Below are positions 33,367-43,595 of a stretch of DNA of 64,000 nt, one piece after another. This stretch comes from Physcomitrium patens (lineage: Eukaryota > Streptophyta > Bryopsida > Funariales > Funariaceae). Position 1 is the first letter of the stretch, and the number at the start of each line of letters is the position of its first letter. Both the position numbers and the translations under genes were made by a program. The notes below the pieces were generated by a model. That model was not told where the DNA came from, did no database searches, and saw only the letters and a program-made list of their open reading frames with translations. The DNA lies in the NCBI RefSeq assembly GCF_000002425.4, contig NC_037265.1, positions 16,332,760 through 16,396,759 of the forward strand, written 5' to 3'.

Positions 33367-33918
33367 TGTCACGGCCATAATCATGTAAGCTAATAATTAC
33401 ATATAGAAATAGGTAGAAGTAAGTAAAAGTAGATAAAAGTAAGTTAATTCTATAATATTTAATATAGAAGCTTCCTAGAAACTTCCTAGATACTGCTTTG
33501 ACTTCATAGGTGTCTTTAATTGACTTTTTGGATTAGAAACGTGGTCAAAAAGTTGGCCATGTGCCACACATGTTGTTAGCTTGAAGATCAAGCTAACTAT
33601 GTGGCCCACACGTAGAAAAACTTGCCTTGTAAGTCAAGGCATGTGTCCTACAAAGTCAACACATATTGGAGGTCCTATAGAACGTCGCCACGTAGCCCCT
33701 AGTTAGATAGTATATATAGAGATAAGAGTGAAGGCTTCTTCACTCTTGTCAACTCTTTTCTTGCTTCTAGTCCAGGTTCAAGAGTCTTTAGTTTCTTGTC
33801 TTGTGGCAATAGCCATTCCAGTTTCCTTTTAATATACCTACTTGTTTATATTTTGACTTATTATATCGAGATAGCCTTTTTGTGTATATTTTCCCTCATC
33901 GAGTCTTTGTCCTTGATA
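33367..33918 (+). repeat. A2 5' LTR (552 bp)
   Basis: TGTCACGG start; TTGATA end (TTGACA in the 3' copy). Contains AGAAGCTTCCTAGAAACTTC (GAAnnTTC pairs, but 3-nt spacing between pairs, so not a perfect heat-shock array), ACGT-core boxes (CCACACGTAG, GCCACGTAGC) and TAGTATATATAGAG as a likely TATA box near 33705-33720. Confidence 0.95.
33706..33720 (+). promoter_or_regulatory. TATA box of A2 5' LTR
   Basis: AGTATATATAGAGAT, about 25-30 bp after the GCCACGTAGC box and followed by a GAAGGCTTCTTCACTC segment likely in R. Confidence 0.55.
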
Positions 33919-34129
33919 AATTGACAAGAGTACACTTATAATATCAGAGCTTTGTTTTTCTTGAGTGAGAGTGGATTATCCCTTTCTCTTGACAAGACAT
34001 AAGCGTATTAGAAGTTTGCGGATTACCCACTTCTAAACTGATATTGTTCTTAGTATCTTCTTTGTTATCAAGTCTTTCTTTTCTTTTGTCTTGAGCAGTA
34101 TCAAACAAATTTTTCTTCTTAGTGTCATT
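33919..34129 (+). other. A2 leader with iMet-like motif
   Basis: TATCAGAGC at 33942-33950, 24 nt after the LTR, as in A1. It is followed by GTGGATTATCCC and GCGGATTACCC repeats that parallel those of the A1 leader. Confidence 0.5.
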
Positions 34130-35134
34130 ATGGCAGAGCTTGTTGAAATGAAGAGTGCAATGGCACAAATGCAAGAGCAAATGAGGGAGTTAATGCTTGC
34201 GATGCATCAACTCAATTCACCAACACATGAAAGAACAAGAATAGCAGAAAGTGGGGATATAGAGATGATCGAAGCTGCTTCAACATCTACAACAAATCAC
34301 GTTCCTTCTCCAATTGTACAACACCCTGTAAGCACTAGAGAACCAAGAATTGCCTTACCCGAGAAATTTGATGGTACGAGATCAAAGTTTCGAGGGTTCA
34401 TCAATCAAGTACAATTGGCAATTGAACTTCAACTGCAAAGCTATCCAACTCCAGGATCACAAGTCAGGTTTATTGGCACTCTACTTTCTGGTTCTGCATT
34501 ATCATGGTTTTCGTCTTTTCTTGAACAACGAAATCCAATATTGGATAATTTGGAAGCTTTTTTGGCGGAGTTTCGATCTATGTATGGTGAACACGATGCA
34601 ACTCATGTTGCAACAAATAAGATCCGAATTCTGCGACAAGAAAATCGCTCAGTAACAATGTATGCTTCATAATTTCGACAACTTGCAATTGACATCAAGT
34701 GGGATGATGCTGCACTCATTAGTCAATTTCTTTATGGATTGCAATACGAAGTAAAGAAATTGATGCTCAACTTACCTGATCCTCAAACTTTGAGTCAAGC
34801 AATCGATTTTGTAGTAAAATGTGATAATCGACTTTTCGAATTTCGATCTGAGAATCATTCACGGGAACCTCAACATTATTACTCAATGACAACATCAACA
34901 TCTTTGCCAAACGTACATTCAGAAGTAAAAGACATGCAAATTGACGCGGTACGTTTTTAACCCCTAACTGAGCAAGAAAAGATTCATCGTCGTCAAGAAG
35001 GATTATGTTTATATTGCGGAGAACCTAAGCACACTGCTCAACATTGTCCAAAGAAATGACGCAACTATAAAATAAGGGGTACGACGGTCAAAGAAGACAA
35101 CATGTCAGAAAACGGATTCGTCCAGCTACAATAG
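34130..35134 (+). pseudogene. A2 gag
   Basis: ATG at 34130 (MAELVEMKSAMAQMQEQM, a coiled-coil-like N-terminus). The frame has LPEKFDGTRSKFRGFINQVQ and LSWFSSFLEQR and is broken by TAA at 34670, TAA near 34958 and TGA near 35057. The zinc knuckle CLYCGEPKHTAQHC is intact at 35006-35047. The conserved terminal stop is TAG at 35132-35134. Length without stops would be 334 codons. Protease continues in the -1 frame. Confidence 0.85.
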
Positions 35135-35139
35135 GGACC

Positions 35140-35505
35140 GTGCAGTTGGAACCTTGTACAATTCCTAATAAAGGTCCTATCCTCTCCTCAGAACCCTCTC
35201 CTTGTTTTATAATAGACTTATATTTAGGACCTAAGAATTACAAAGCCTCTGCTTTATTAGATTCGGGAGCCTCAGCATGTTTTTTAGATGAACAATTTGT
35301 TAAAAGTCGTAAAATACCCTTTGTACAAAAACCTAAACCAGTACATGTAGAAGTCATAGATGGTCGTCCCTTGTCTTCTGGAGATGTCACTCATGAAACT
35401 CATCCTATAAAAGTAACAATAGACGGTCATGATAGCTACACAGCTTTTAACATAATTAAATCCCCGTCCAATCCAGTTATTTTAGGTTTATCTTGGCTAA
35501 AATAA
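35140..35505 (+). pseudogene. A2 aspartic protease
   Basis: An open frame in -1 relative to gag with ALLDSGASACFLDEQF (DSG active site) and VILGLSWLK at the end, the flap and hydrophobic-Gly motifs of retropepsins. It ends at a TAA (35503-35505) where A1 reads GAG/AAA-like codons, so this is a nonsense change inside pro-pol. Confidence 0.82.
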
Positions 35506-37889
35506 TATAACCCTCGAATAGATTGGAATTAGCGTAAACTTGACTTTTCCCAGAGCGTTTTTAATAGTTCTACTAATCAAGTAAAAAATTATAAGTCTAG
35601 TATATTAAAACCCGCACTGATAGGTGCAAAAGCATTTATACACGCAGCAAAAGAAGGATCAACTTTTGCTATTTATGCTGCACCTATTTCTGAAAACGTA
35701 AAGACTTCAAGTGGCATTCCAAGTCAATATCAGGAGTATCAAGACGTTTTTGAGAAAAAGAATGCAGATATTCTTCCTGAGCATCGTCCATATGATTGTT
35801 CAATCGACCTCAAGGAAGGAACTCAGCCACCATTTGGACTAATTTACAGTTTATCGCAAGATGAGATGGCTGAACTCAAGACATATATTGACGAGAATTT
35901 AGCGAAGAATTTCATACGCCATTCAAAATCTCCAGCAGGAGCTCCAATTCTATTCGTAAAGAAAAAAGATGGATCTTTACGAATGTGTGTTGATTATCGA
36001 GGACTCAACAAGATCACAATCAAAAACAGGTATCCATTACCTTTGATATCAGGACTCCTTGACCAGTTGAATCAAGCTAAGATCTATACAAAAATAGATC
36101 TAAGAGGAGCATATAATCTAGTACGGATCAAAGAAGGAGATGAATGGAAGACTGCGTTTCGAACCAGGTATGGACATTTCGAATATAATGTCATGCCCTT
36201 TGGACTCACGAATGCACCAGCTGCTGTTCAACATCTCATGAATGATGTATTTCATGAATTCTTGGATAATTTTGTCGTCTGCTATCTAGACGATATCCTG
36301 ATCTATTCTAAGAACGTCGAAGAACATGAAATACATGTTCGTCAAGTATTACAAAAACTTAGAGATGCAGGATTGTACGCCAAGATGGAAAAGTGTGTAT
36401 TTCACACTACTCAAGTTGACTTTTTAGGATACATCATTTCAAATGATGGTCTCATCATGGATTCTAAAAAAGTCCAAACAATCATGGATTGGAAGATTCC
36501 AAGGACAGTAAGAGATGTCTAATGTTTCTTGGGATTTGCCAATTACTATCGGATCTTCATCAAAGATTTCTCACGAGTTGCAGCTCCACTTACACGCTTG
36601 ACTAGTAAAGATAAATTTCAATGGAATCAAGAAGCGGAAGCAGCATTTGAAGCCTTGAAGACATCGTTTGTCTCTGCACCAGTCTTATATCGTGTTGATT
36701 TTTCCAAGGCATTTTTTATGGAAACAGATGCATCAGATTTTGCCTTGGGTGCAGTTTTATCACAAATGGGAACAGATGACAAACTTCATCCGATAGCTTT
36801 TCATTCAAGAAAATTCTCAGCAGCCGAGATCAATTATGAGATCCACGATAAAGAACTTCTTGCGATCATGGATTCCTTTCAAGAATGGCGTCATTATCTA
36901 GAAGGTGCTTCTAGTCCAGTCACTGTGTATACAGATCACAAGAACCTCGAGTATTTCATGTCAGCACGAGTGTTGAATCGTCGTCAAGCTCGTTGGAGTA
37001 TGTCTTTGTCAAGATTCGAGTTCATTATCACTTATCGGCCAAGAAAACAACGAGGTTTGTCTGATGCCCTATCTAGACGTTCTTATTTTGCACCAAAAGA
37101 AGGAGATGCAGCTTTTGAGCAACAAAGAACGGTCCTCTTGAAATCGGAGCAATTTCATCTCCGAGCAATGAAATCAACATTGACTGTTGATTCAACTTTT
37201 CTCAAGCAAATCCAGTCCAGTATGTCCTCAGACCCTCTTGTTTATGATATCGAGAATAATTCTTCCAAGTCTCATGATCCTTCTAAGTTTGAGTTCAAGA
37301 ATAATCTATTATATTTTGAAGGACGCCTATATGTTCCAGAAGGAGAAGCACGTTTACGTGTTCTTCAAGCATGTCATGACTTTCCAGCAGCAGGGCACTT
37401 TGGATATAATAAGACTTTGGAACTCATATCAAGAGATTTTTGGTGGCTACAAATGTGGAAGTCAGTCAAAGACTTTGTACAATCATGTGATATTTGTTCA
37501 AGATCAAAAATTCCTCGTCATCGATCTTACGGACTTCTTCAGCCATTACCTATACCAGAACAACCATGGTCTTCTGTTTCTATGGATTTCATCACAGATC
37601 TTCCAAGCTCAAGATCTTATGATTCTATATTTATGATAGTAGATCGTTTCACCAAGATGGCACATTTTGTGCCATGTACAAAATCTATCACAGGTGAAGA
37701 AACAGCTAAGCTTTTCATTGATAATATCTATCGCTATCATGGATTACCTAAAGATATCATATCGGATAGGGAAACTCAATTTGTGTCAAGATTTTGGAGG
37801 ACCCTTTTCAAGATTTTAAAAGTGGAAATAAAGCTATCTTCGGCTTTCCATCCTCAAACTGATGGACAAACAGAGCGCGTAACCAAGTC
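35506..37889 (+). pseudogene. A2 RT, RNase H and integrase core
   Basis: The frame continues from protease. A TAG near 35531 and a TAA (CAA in origin) at 36520-36522 interrupt it. RT has [32 protein letters not shown] and YLDDILIYS. RNase H has METDASDFALGAVLSQM, EIHDKELLAI and YTDHKNLEYF. Integrase has CHDFPAAGHFG...CDICSRSK, SMDFITDLPSS, ISDRETQF and QTDGQTERV. A 1-nt deletion near 37881 shifts the frame just after the catalytic Glu, so the C-terminus is read from the next frame. Confidence 0.9.
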
Positions 37890-38642
37890 TTGGAGCAATA
37901 TTTAAGGTGTACTATCAACTACCAACAAGATGATTGGACAACCCTTCTACCATTGGCAGAGTTTGCTTATAATAATACGGTACATTCTTCCACGCAACAA
38001 ACACCTTTCTTTGCCAATTATGGCTATCATCCACGACTTGATACTTTTGATTTTTCAAAAGTTGATAATCCTGCAGCAGAAGATATGGCAAATCGGTTGT
38101 CAGAGTTACATGCAATAATGAAGACACAATTGAAGGAAGCTCAAGAACGACAAAAGATAAACGCAGATCTATATCGTAAGGAGCAACCACAGATCAACGT
38201 CGGTGATAAGGTATGGCTACTTCGTCGCAATATCAAGACTACTCGACCTTGTGACAAGTTGGACTATCGTAGGCTTGGCCCCTTTTCTGTTACTGAACAG
38301 ATCAACCCAGTTGCATATCGGTTACATCTACCGGAGTCAATGAAGATCCATCCTGTATTCCACGTGTCTCTTCTTGAACCATATAAGACAGTGGATATAC
38401 AAAGAAGAAGACAAATGCCACCGCCTCCTATAGAAGTAGATAATAATGAAGAATTTGAGGTGGAAGAGATATTAGACTCAAGGCGGCGCCGAAATAAGCT
38501 GGAATATCTTGTTCATTGGCGCGGATATGATATTTGTGAACGTACATGGGAGCCATCCAGGAATCTAACAAATGCATTAGCTAAAGTCAAAGTTTTTCAT
38601 CAACGACATCCATCGAAATCAAGAAGAAAATCTCTCTTATAA
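37890..38642 (+). pseudogene. A2 integrase C-terminus and chromodomain
   Basis: 250-codon open frame: [48 protein letters not shown], then a complete chromodomain with FEVEEILDSRRRR, EYLVHWRGYD and RTWEPSRNL. The domain is intact here, unlike in A1. A chromodomain at this position defines chromoviruses and is thought to direct integration to particular chromatin. Pol ends at 38642. Confidence 0.9.
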
Positions 38643-38721
38643 AAGAGACAAGATTGAGGCAAGATAACATTCAATTTCCTATCCTTGTTTGTAACTTCTT
38701 TGCATTTGTGACGCTAATTAG

Positions 38722-39144
38722 ATGGAGAGCCAACAACCAGCGGATTCAACTCAAGAACCTTCGTTTGTTGACCTGCCGGACGAGACATTACGATTGTCAC
38801 AACCTTCAAGACGACGTAATCGAGATGAACATCTTCAAGAACGACATGTTCTTCCTCGAATAGATGGTGAGATACAACGCGTTTGGTATTACGATTTGGG
38901 AAGGGACTCCCGATGTTTGGTGATTTTGCTAGACGTAGGAACAACTCCTGATGGTGTTCCAAATATTCTATTCGAAGGAAGTTACGAAGGCTTCAACAAT
39001 GATCAAATAACTGGGTGGTCTTCCCGCCCTAGTATGGGACACTACCGATGGTTGAGAGGCCCTATCAATCATCTTCGAAGAGTACAGAGATCAGAGTATG
39101 TGGCGAATACAATTCGTCGCATCATAGATTTCCTCAACATATGA
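38722..39144 (+). CDS. A2 ORF3, intact 140-aa extra ORF
   Basis: ATG at 38722, 80 nt after pol, stop at 39142-39144, 41 nt before the 3' LTR. No domain recognised. The N-terminus is polar and basic (RLSQPSRRRNRDEHL). The middle has alternating hydrophobic beta-like segments (RVWYYDLG, CLVILLDVG). The C-terminus has GHYRWLRGPINHLRR and ends IIDFLNI. A homologue with the same position and ends exists in A1 (6226-6579). It remains open although gag and pol of the same copy are broken. A transcript from the LTR promoter would need splicing or reinitiation to express it. It could be an accessory factor; it is unlike envelope proteins, with no signal peptide or membrane segment. Confidence 0.7.
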   Translation: MESQQPADSTQEPSFVDLPDETLRLSQPSRRRNRDEHLQERHVLPRIDGEIQRVWYYDLGRDSRCLVILLDVGTTPDGVPNILFEGSYEGFNNDQITGWSSRPSMGHYRWLRGPINHLRRVQRSEYVANTIRRIIDFLNI

Positions 39145-39170
39145 TGACCGCTCCTCGTGGGACTCGTCTC

Positions 39171-39185
39171 TAGAAGGGGGGGTAA
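39171..39185 (+). other. Polypurine tract of A2
   Basis: TAGAAGGGGGGGTAA directly before the 3' LTR. Confidence 0.88.
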
Positions 39186-39737
39186 TGTCACGGCCATAAT
39201 CATGTAAGCTAATAATTACATATAGAAATAGGTAGAAGTAAGTAAAAGTAGATAAAAGTAAGTTAATTCTATAATATTTAATATAGAAGCTTCCTAGAAA
39301 CTTCCTAGATGCTGCTTTGACTTCATAGGTGTCTTTCATTGACTTTTTGGATTAAAAACGTGGTCAACAAGTTGGCCATGTGCCACACATGTTGTTAGCT
39401 TGAAGATCAAGCTAACTATGTGGCCCACACGTAGAAAAACTTGCCTTGTAAGTCAAGGCATGTGTCCTACAAAGTCAACACATATTGGAGGTCCTATAGA
39501 ACGTCGCCACGTAGCCCTTAGTTAGATAGTATATATAGAGACAAGAGTGAAGGCTTCTTCACTCTTGTCAACTCTTTTCTTGCTTCTAGTCCAGGTTCAA
39601 GAGTCTTTAGTTTCTTGTCTTGTGGCAATAGCCATTCCAGTTTCCTTTTAATATACCTACTTGTTTATATTTTGACTTATTATATCGAGATAGCCTTTTG
39701 GTGTATATTTTTCCTCATCGAGTCTTTGTCCTTGACA
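39186..39737 (+). repeat. A2 3' LTR (552 bp)
   Basis: TGTCACGG...CTTGACA; same length as the 5' LTR. Confidence 0.95.
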
Positions 39738-39742
39738 CTCAA
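39738..39742. repeat. Target-site duplication of A2, right copy (CTCAA)
   Basis: Perfect partner of 33362-33366. Confidence 0.93.
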
Positions 39743-39884
39743 AGAAATTTCAAACAAACAATAAAATTCTTAAAGAAATATTAGAATGATCACAAATATT
39801 ACTCAAATATATGTCAATTCAACCTTAATTTAATTCTAATTAAAACCCTATTGAATTTCACTCAAAATTTAGACCAAACCTAAT

Positions 39885-40325
39885 TAAATCTTAAACCCTA
39901 ATAAATCCTAAATCCTAAGTCAAATCCTAAACAAACCTTAAATTAAATCCTAAATCAAATCCAATTTCAAATCCTAAATCCTAAACCAAACCTTAAATCA
40001 AATCCTAATCCGAATCCTAAATCAAATCCTAATCCAAATCCTAAATCAAATCCTAATCAAATCCTAAATCCTAACCTAAATCCTAATCCAAATCTAAACC
40101 CTTACCAAACCCTAAACCCTAATCTAAATCCTAATCCAAATTCTAAATCAAATCCTAACCAAACTCTAATCCAAATCTTAAATCAAATCTTAACCAAACT
40201 CTAAACCCTAATCCAAATCCTAATCCAAACCCTAATCCAAACCCTAAATCAAAATCTAACCAAACCCTAATCCAAATCTTAAATCGAACCCTAGCCAAAT
40301 CCTAATCCAAATCCTAGTAATTCCT
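39885..40325. repeat. Degenerate CCCTAAA/TCCTAAAT-type tandem tract
   Basis: About 440 bp made of TCCTAAATC, TCCTAATCCAAA, CCCTAAACCC and similar 6-13-nt units. The C-rich strand is written left to right. CCCTAAACCCTAA occurs near 40100, close to the plant telomere unit CCCTAAA. It lies within solo LTR C, so it is probably LTR sequence rather than a chromosome end. Confidence 0.7.
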
Positions 40326-41364
40326 ATGACAGATTTAAACCTCAATATCTAATGAATAAACCGTTGATCTCACTTCAAAATTTGCATACTTCTTAAAAAT
40401 CAAGTTTAAAACAAGCACAAAAAAATTTGAAAATTATCGGAGTTACCAAATTGACGAAAACCTCAAAAGTGTGTTTGGGTGTTAGCCGGCCTCCTTCTCT
40501 AATCTTGATGCCAACCTTCCAGAGCCAATTTCTCTTCTTTGCGCCGTTCGATTGGTTTCAAATTTCTCATGGACATAAAAAAACAAGTTTTATACCCTCT
40601 CACACAAGTTTTACTCCAATCCAACAAGTAGATTGCATGAAATCTAAAAAACCCTCATTGTTCCTTAAATTCTACTTTCTGAGACCTTAACCTGCTTAAA
40701 CCTCAATATCTCTCACTTTAACCGTTAGATTGAGCTCAAATTGACAGCATGTATTAAACACAACTATAAACATGAACCTAAAAAATTTCTTCCGTAGATC
40801 TGCAACAAAACTCTCGAAATCACTCAAAACATAAACCCTATTTTATTTCATAAAACCTAAGTCATCCGAAACAAAGCTCTACTTTGCAAAGCTCTTACAA
40901 AGTCATATTAACTCCAAATCACCCAAAACCAATTTCCATAGAAACCTTATCCAAAATTCTATCAAACTCCGCTCTTCGATGTGCCAAAGATTCCCGAAGT
41001 TGTCGTCAAGACTCAGTTTTGTGCCTCAAGGTCTGATTTCGACCCTAGTTCATAACCGACCTTCTTCGGGTATCAACTTTCGTCTTCTTGAGGTAATTTT
41101 TACTAATTTGCACTCCTAACTCCTCCCTACATATGTCTATATCCTTTATTTTTCTAATCTACCTTATTTTGCCTTATTTATGGCCTTACAAAGTAAATAG
41201 AAGCATAATTTGTAAAAAGGCAGCATTAGCACTTTTAATTTTTCTACCCTTTTATTCATATCTATTTTTCCAAGATAATTTGCTACAATATTTTTGAAGT
41301 GAGATCCTCAAAACATGATATATTTCTTCACCCTTTCACCTACTAGTCATATTACATCATGACA

Positions 41365-42323
41365 CTGATATGCACGAAGAAGAACCAAAGTTGTGGTCGC
41401 ATCATATTACCTCCTGAGTATTGTCTTCTTCAAAATCCAATTCTTTTTCCTCATACCTAGATAGATCAAATTCTTTTTCAACATCTTTGAGGATTAGTTC
41501 TTGATCTTATATTTTGAAAATTTTTATACATTTTCCTAAAATTGGAATTTTGACTCTTGTTCCATCTAATTCCCTTAATGCATATGTAGCATCATCCAAA
41601 ACATGTACAACCACATAAGGTCCAAACCAACTCTTAGAAAACTTTTTGAGAGTACTTTGTTGGTTATCCAAGCTGTTGTCATATACTAAAACCCAATCAC
41701 CTTCTTCAATATCTTTTGGCCTCAATCTCTGTCATTTATCAAATCAATCTTTATTCTTCAAGCGTGACTCTCTTGGCCTTATAATTACTTTTTTCAAATC
41801 TTCAAGTCTTCTTTTGAGTTGATGAATTTGAAGTATAAGAAGTTCTTCTTTAGCTATGATGTCTTGCTAAGGCAAGATACTCCAAGTAGGTCTTTGCTCT
41901 TCAATGGGCATAATGGGCTTCTGTCCTTGCATTAGCTTTGTCGACATATATCCTGTCACTGAACTGTGAGTAGTACGATCAGCCTAAAGAGAAAATGGTA
42001 CTAATCTTGGCCATTCTCTTGTTCTTCCTTTACAAGCTTAAACAATGGCTTTTACAATAGGAGGATGACCTCGCTCACTCTTACCATTGCCTTCCGAATT
42101 ATAAGATGTAGTAAGTGCTAGCTTGATTCCATATCTCTCAAAGAACTGTCTAGCCTCATGTGCATCCAATTCCCCATGATCAACAGTAATTTTTCCAATA
42201 CATCCATATCTACAAATCATATCTTTCAGTAAAAATCTACAAACTCTTTCAGTGGATTTTGTTTGTAGAGTTCTTCCTTCTACTTGGTTAAATAAATCTT
42301 CTCCTGCTGGAGCCAAGTACCGC
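41365..42323 (-). pseudogene. D integrase fragment
   Basis: Minus-strand frames 42038-42316 (GEDLFNQVEGRTLQTKSTER, TVDHGELDAHEARQFFERYG, GNGKSERGHPPIVKA: second catalytic Asp and Glu) and 41507-41725 (IEEGDWVLVYDNSLDNQQST, RELDGTRVKIPI). Stops lie between. The right end is cut mid-domain by B3. The left end stops at GCATATCAG against solo LTR C, the position equivalent to CATACCGG in B3. Confidence 0.82.
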
Positions 42324-43524
42324 TGTCGTGTTGTAACACAAGTATACCATGAAAATATAAAGAAAGGGGACTTTTATTAATGTTCAGTTACCTCGAATAT
42401 TGGGAGCAACGACCAATTCCAGTGCAAATACTGAGAGGCCAGGTTCAGTCACCCCATTATAGTCACCCGGGGCATACTGAAATGCTCCATTCGATTCCAA
42501 TAACGGGAGTCAGCAGAAAGAGAAAGGACCAATTCAACGACAGGTGAGCCTGGTTTGAAGAGCCAATTGGATCTAATTTCAAGACATCCAATTCTGGTCC
42601 TATTATAGGCCTCTTATCCAATATGAGACCTGACTTGATTGGGCAACCCAATGCGGTCCAATTATGGAAACATCTAGGTCTTACTATGGGCCTCTTAGCC
42701 AATATGAGACCTGAATTAGTAGGGCGACTCAATGTGGTCCCGATTACGGGGCTCCGATTCTGTTTCAGGCTGTTCCGTCCTTTGTGCCGTTCCGGGAATG
42801 TCCTTTCGGTAAATATATCTCTTAAAGGTAAAAATGGAGGAGAAAGCTCTGACGGCAGAGCCAATTCCAGATCCAAGACGAAAGATTGAAGAAATTCAAA
42901 GGCTAGGGTTTGAAAGAGGGAAGAATTAGGTTTAAAGAGGAGGATAGGTTAAGAAATAAAGGAGAGAGAATTAGTTTTAAGGGTGGGAGAGCTAGCTTCA
43001 TGCTTCGGGGAAAAAAAAGACAGAGAATTGGGGTTTTTTTTTCATAGGGTTTTAAGAAGACTGAGGCAATCGTTGTTGAAGTCAGTGTTCTACTGGTGAA
43101 TCAGGATTTTTAATGAAGTGGGTGTGATTACTCTTGATTGTTTTGTAAAATCGAAGTTACGTTTGTGATTGAAGAATTAAAAGGGTGTCTATAGGATTGA
43201 GTATGCGGAGTGAATGAAAATTTTTGGGTTAATCTAACAAGACAGTCAGTGGATACAAGGTCGTGAGTATAAAGCGGTATCGGAGATTAGCAGATTGGAT
43301 TGTTCGGGATTCTCTGTAATATCTAGAGACCTACCGGTTGAAGCAAAAAGGATTTCGACAAATAATTAAAGGACATCCGTATAGATTTATGGTATATTCT
43401 TGCAATCGTTTATATTTCAACAGTCAAAAATCGATAGACGGCTTCAATATTAGCGAATCTCCATACTATCTTCTACAGCTAGACACCCAATGCATTCTCG
43501 AGCAAGAAAGCACGTAATACGACA
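42324..43524 (+). repeat. B3 5' LTR (1201 bp)
   Basis: TGTCGTGTTGTAAC start and TACGACA end. It is shorter than B4 LTRs because it has fewer copies of the CTTACCCAATATGAGACCTG-type internal repeat. Confidence 0.92.
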
Positions 43525-43528
43525 CAAG

Positions 43529-43546
43529 TCGTGAACCCGACGTGAA
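43529..43546 (+). other. Primer-binding site of B3 (tRNA-Trp)
   Basis: TCGTGAACCCGACGTGAA, 4 nt after the LTR; a single mismatch to the consensus. Confidence 0.8.
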
Positions 43547-43595
43547 AGCTTGAGGTGGAAGATATTGGATTTTGTTTGATTTTATTTTTATTTTT

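Larger units (their letters stand above)
33367..39737 (+). mobile_element. A2: young chromodomain Ty3/gypsy element with ORF3
   Basis: 6371 bp: LTRs 33367-33918 and 39186-39737 (552 bp each, about nine differences by eye), leader with iMet-like motif, gag, pro-pol with chromodomain, intact ORF3, polypurine tract and a perfect CTCAA duplication. It is the youngest insertion by flank quality. The pol nevertheless has three stops and a 1-nt deletion. Confidence 0.95.
33202..41364 (-). repeat. C: solo family-B LTR, split by A2
   Basis: Left terminus TGTCGTAATGTGTGAAGTC at 33202 matches the LTR 3' end of family B. Right terminus ATTACATCATGACA ends at 41364 and matches its 5' start. A2 with its duplication lies inside, leaving 33202-33366 plus 39743-41364. 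No internal region exists between the LTR ends, so it is a solo LTR. Flanks on the element strand are TCAG (5') and CTGG (3'), both derivable from CCGG in D. The right arm contains the CCCTAAA-like tract and no ORF of note (the frame 40427-40690 has no motif). Confidence 0.65.
31848..42323 (-). mobile_element. D: truncated family-B-type element, split by solo LTR C (itself split by A2)
   Basis: Remaining parts on the minus strand are an integrase fragment 41365-42323, a polypurine tract 33171-33201 and a 3' LTR 31848-33170. Solo LTR C lies between the integrase end and the polypurine tract. The right side is cut at 42323, where the B3 5' LTR begins. The pol protein is related to B1 but clearly diverged (TVDHGELDAHEARQFFERYG). 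Confidence 0.7.

Noticed and set aside
33374..33720. Heat-shock array in A2 LTRs like that of A1
   Set aside because: Only isolated GAAnnTTC pairs occur, with wrong spacing between pairs.
33202..41364. Interpreting this as the 3' LTR of an element whose integrase is 41365-42323
   Set aside because: No polypurine tract lies at 41365; the tract for that integrase is at 33171-33201, so the LTR is an insertion (solo LTR C).
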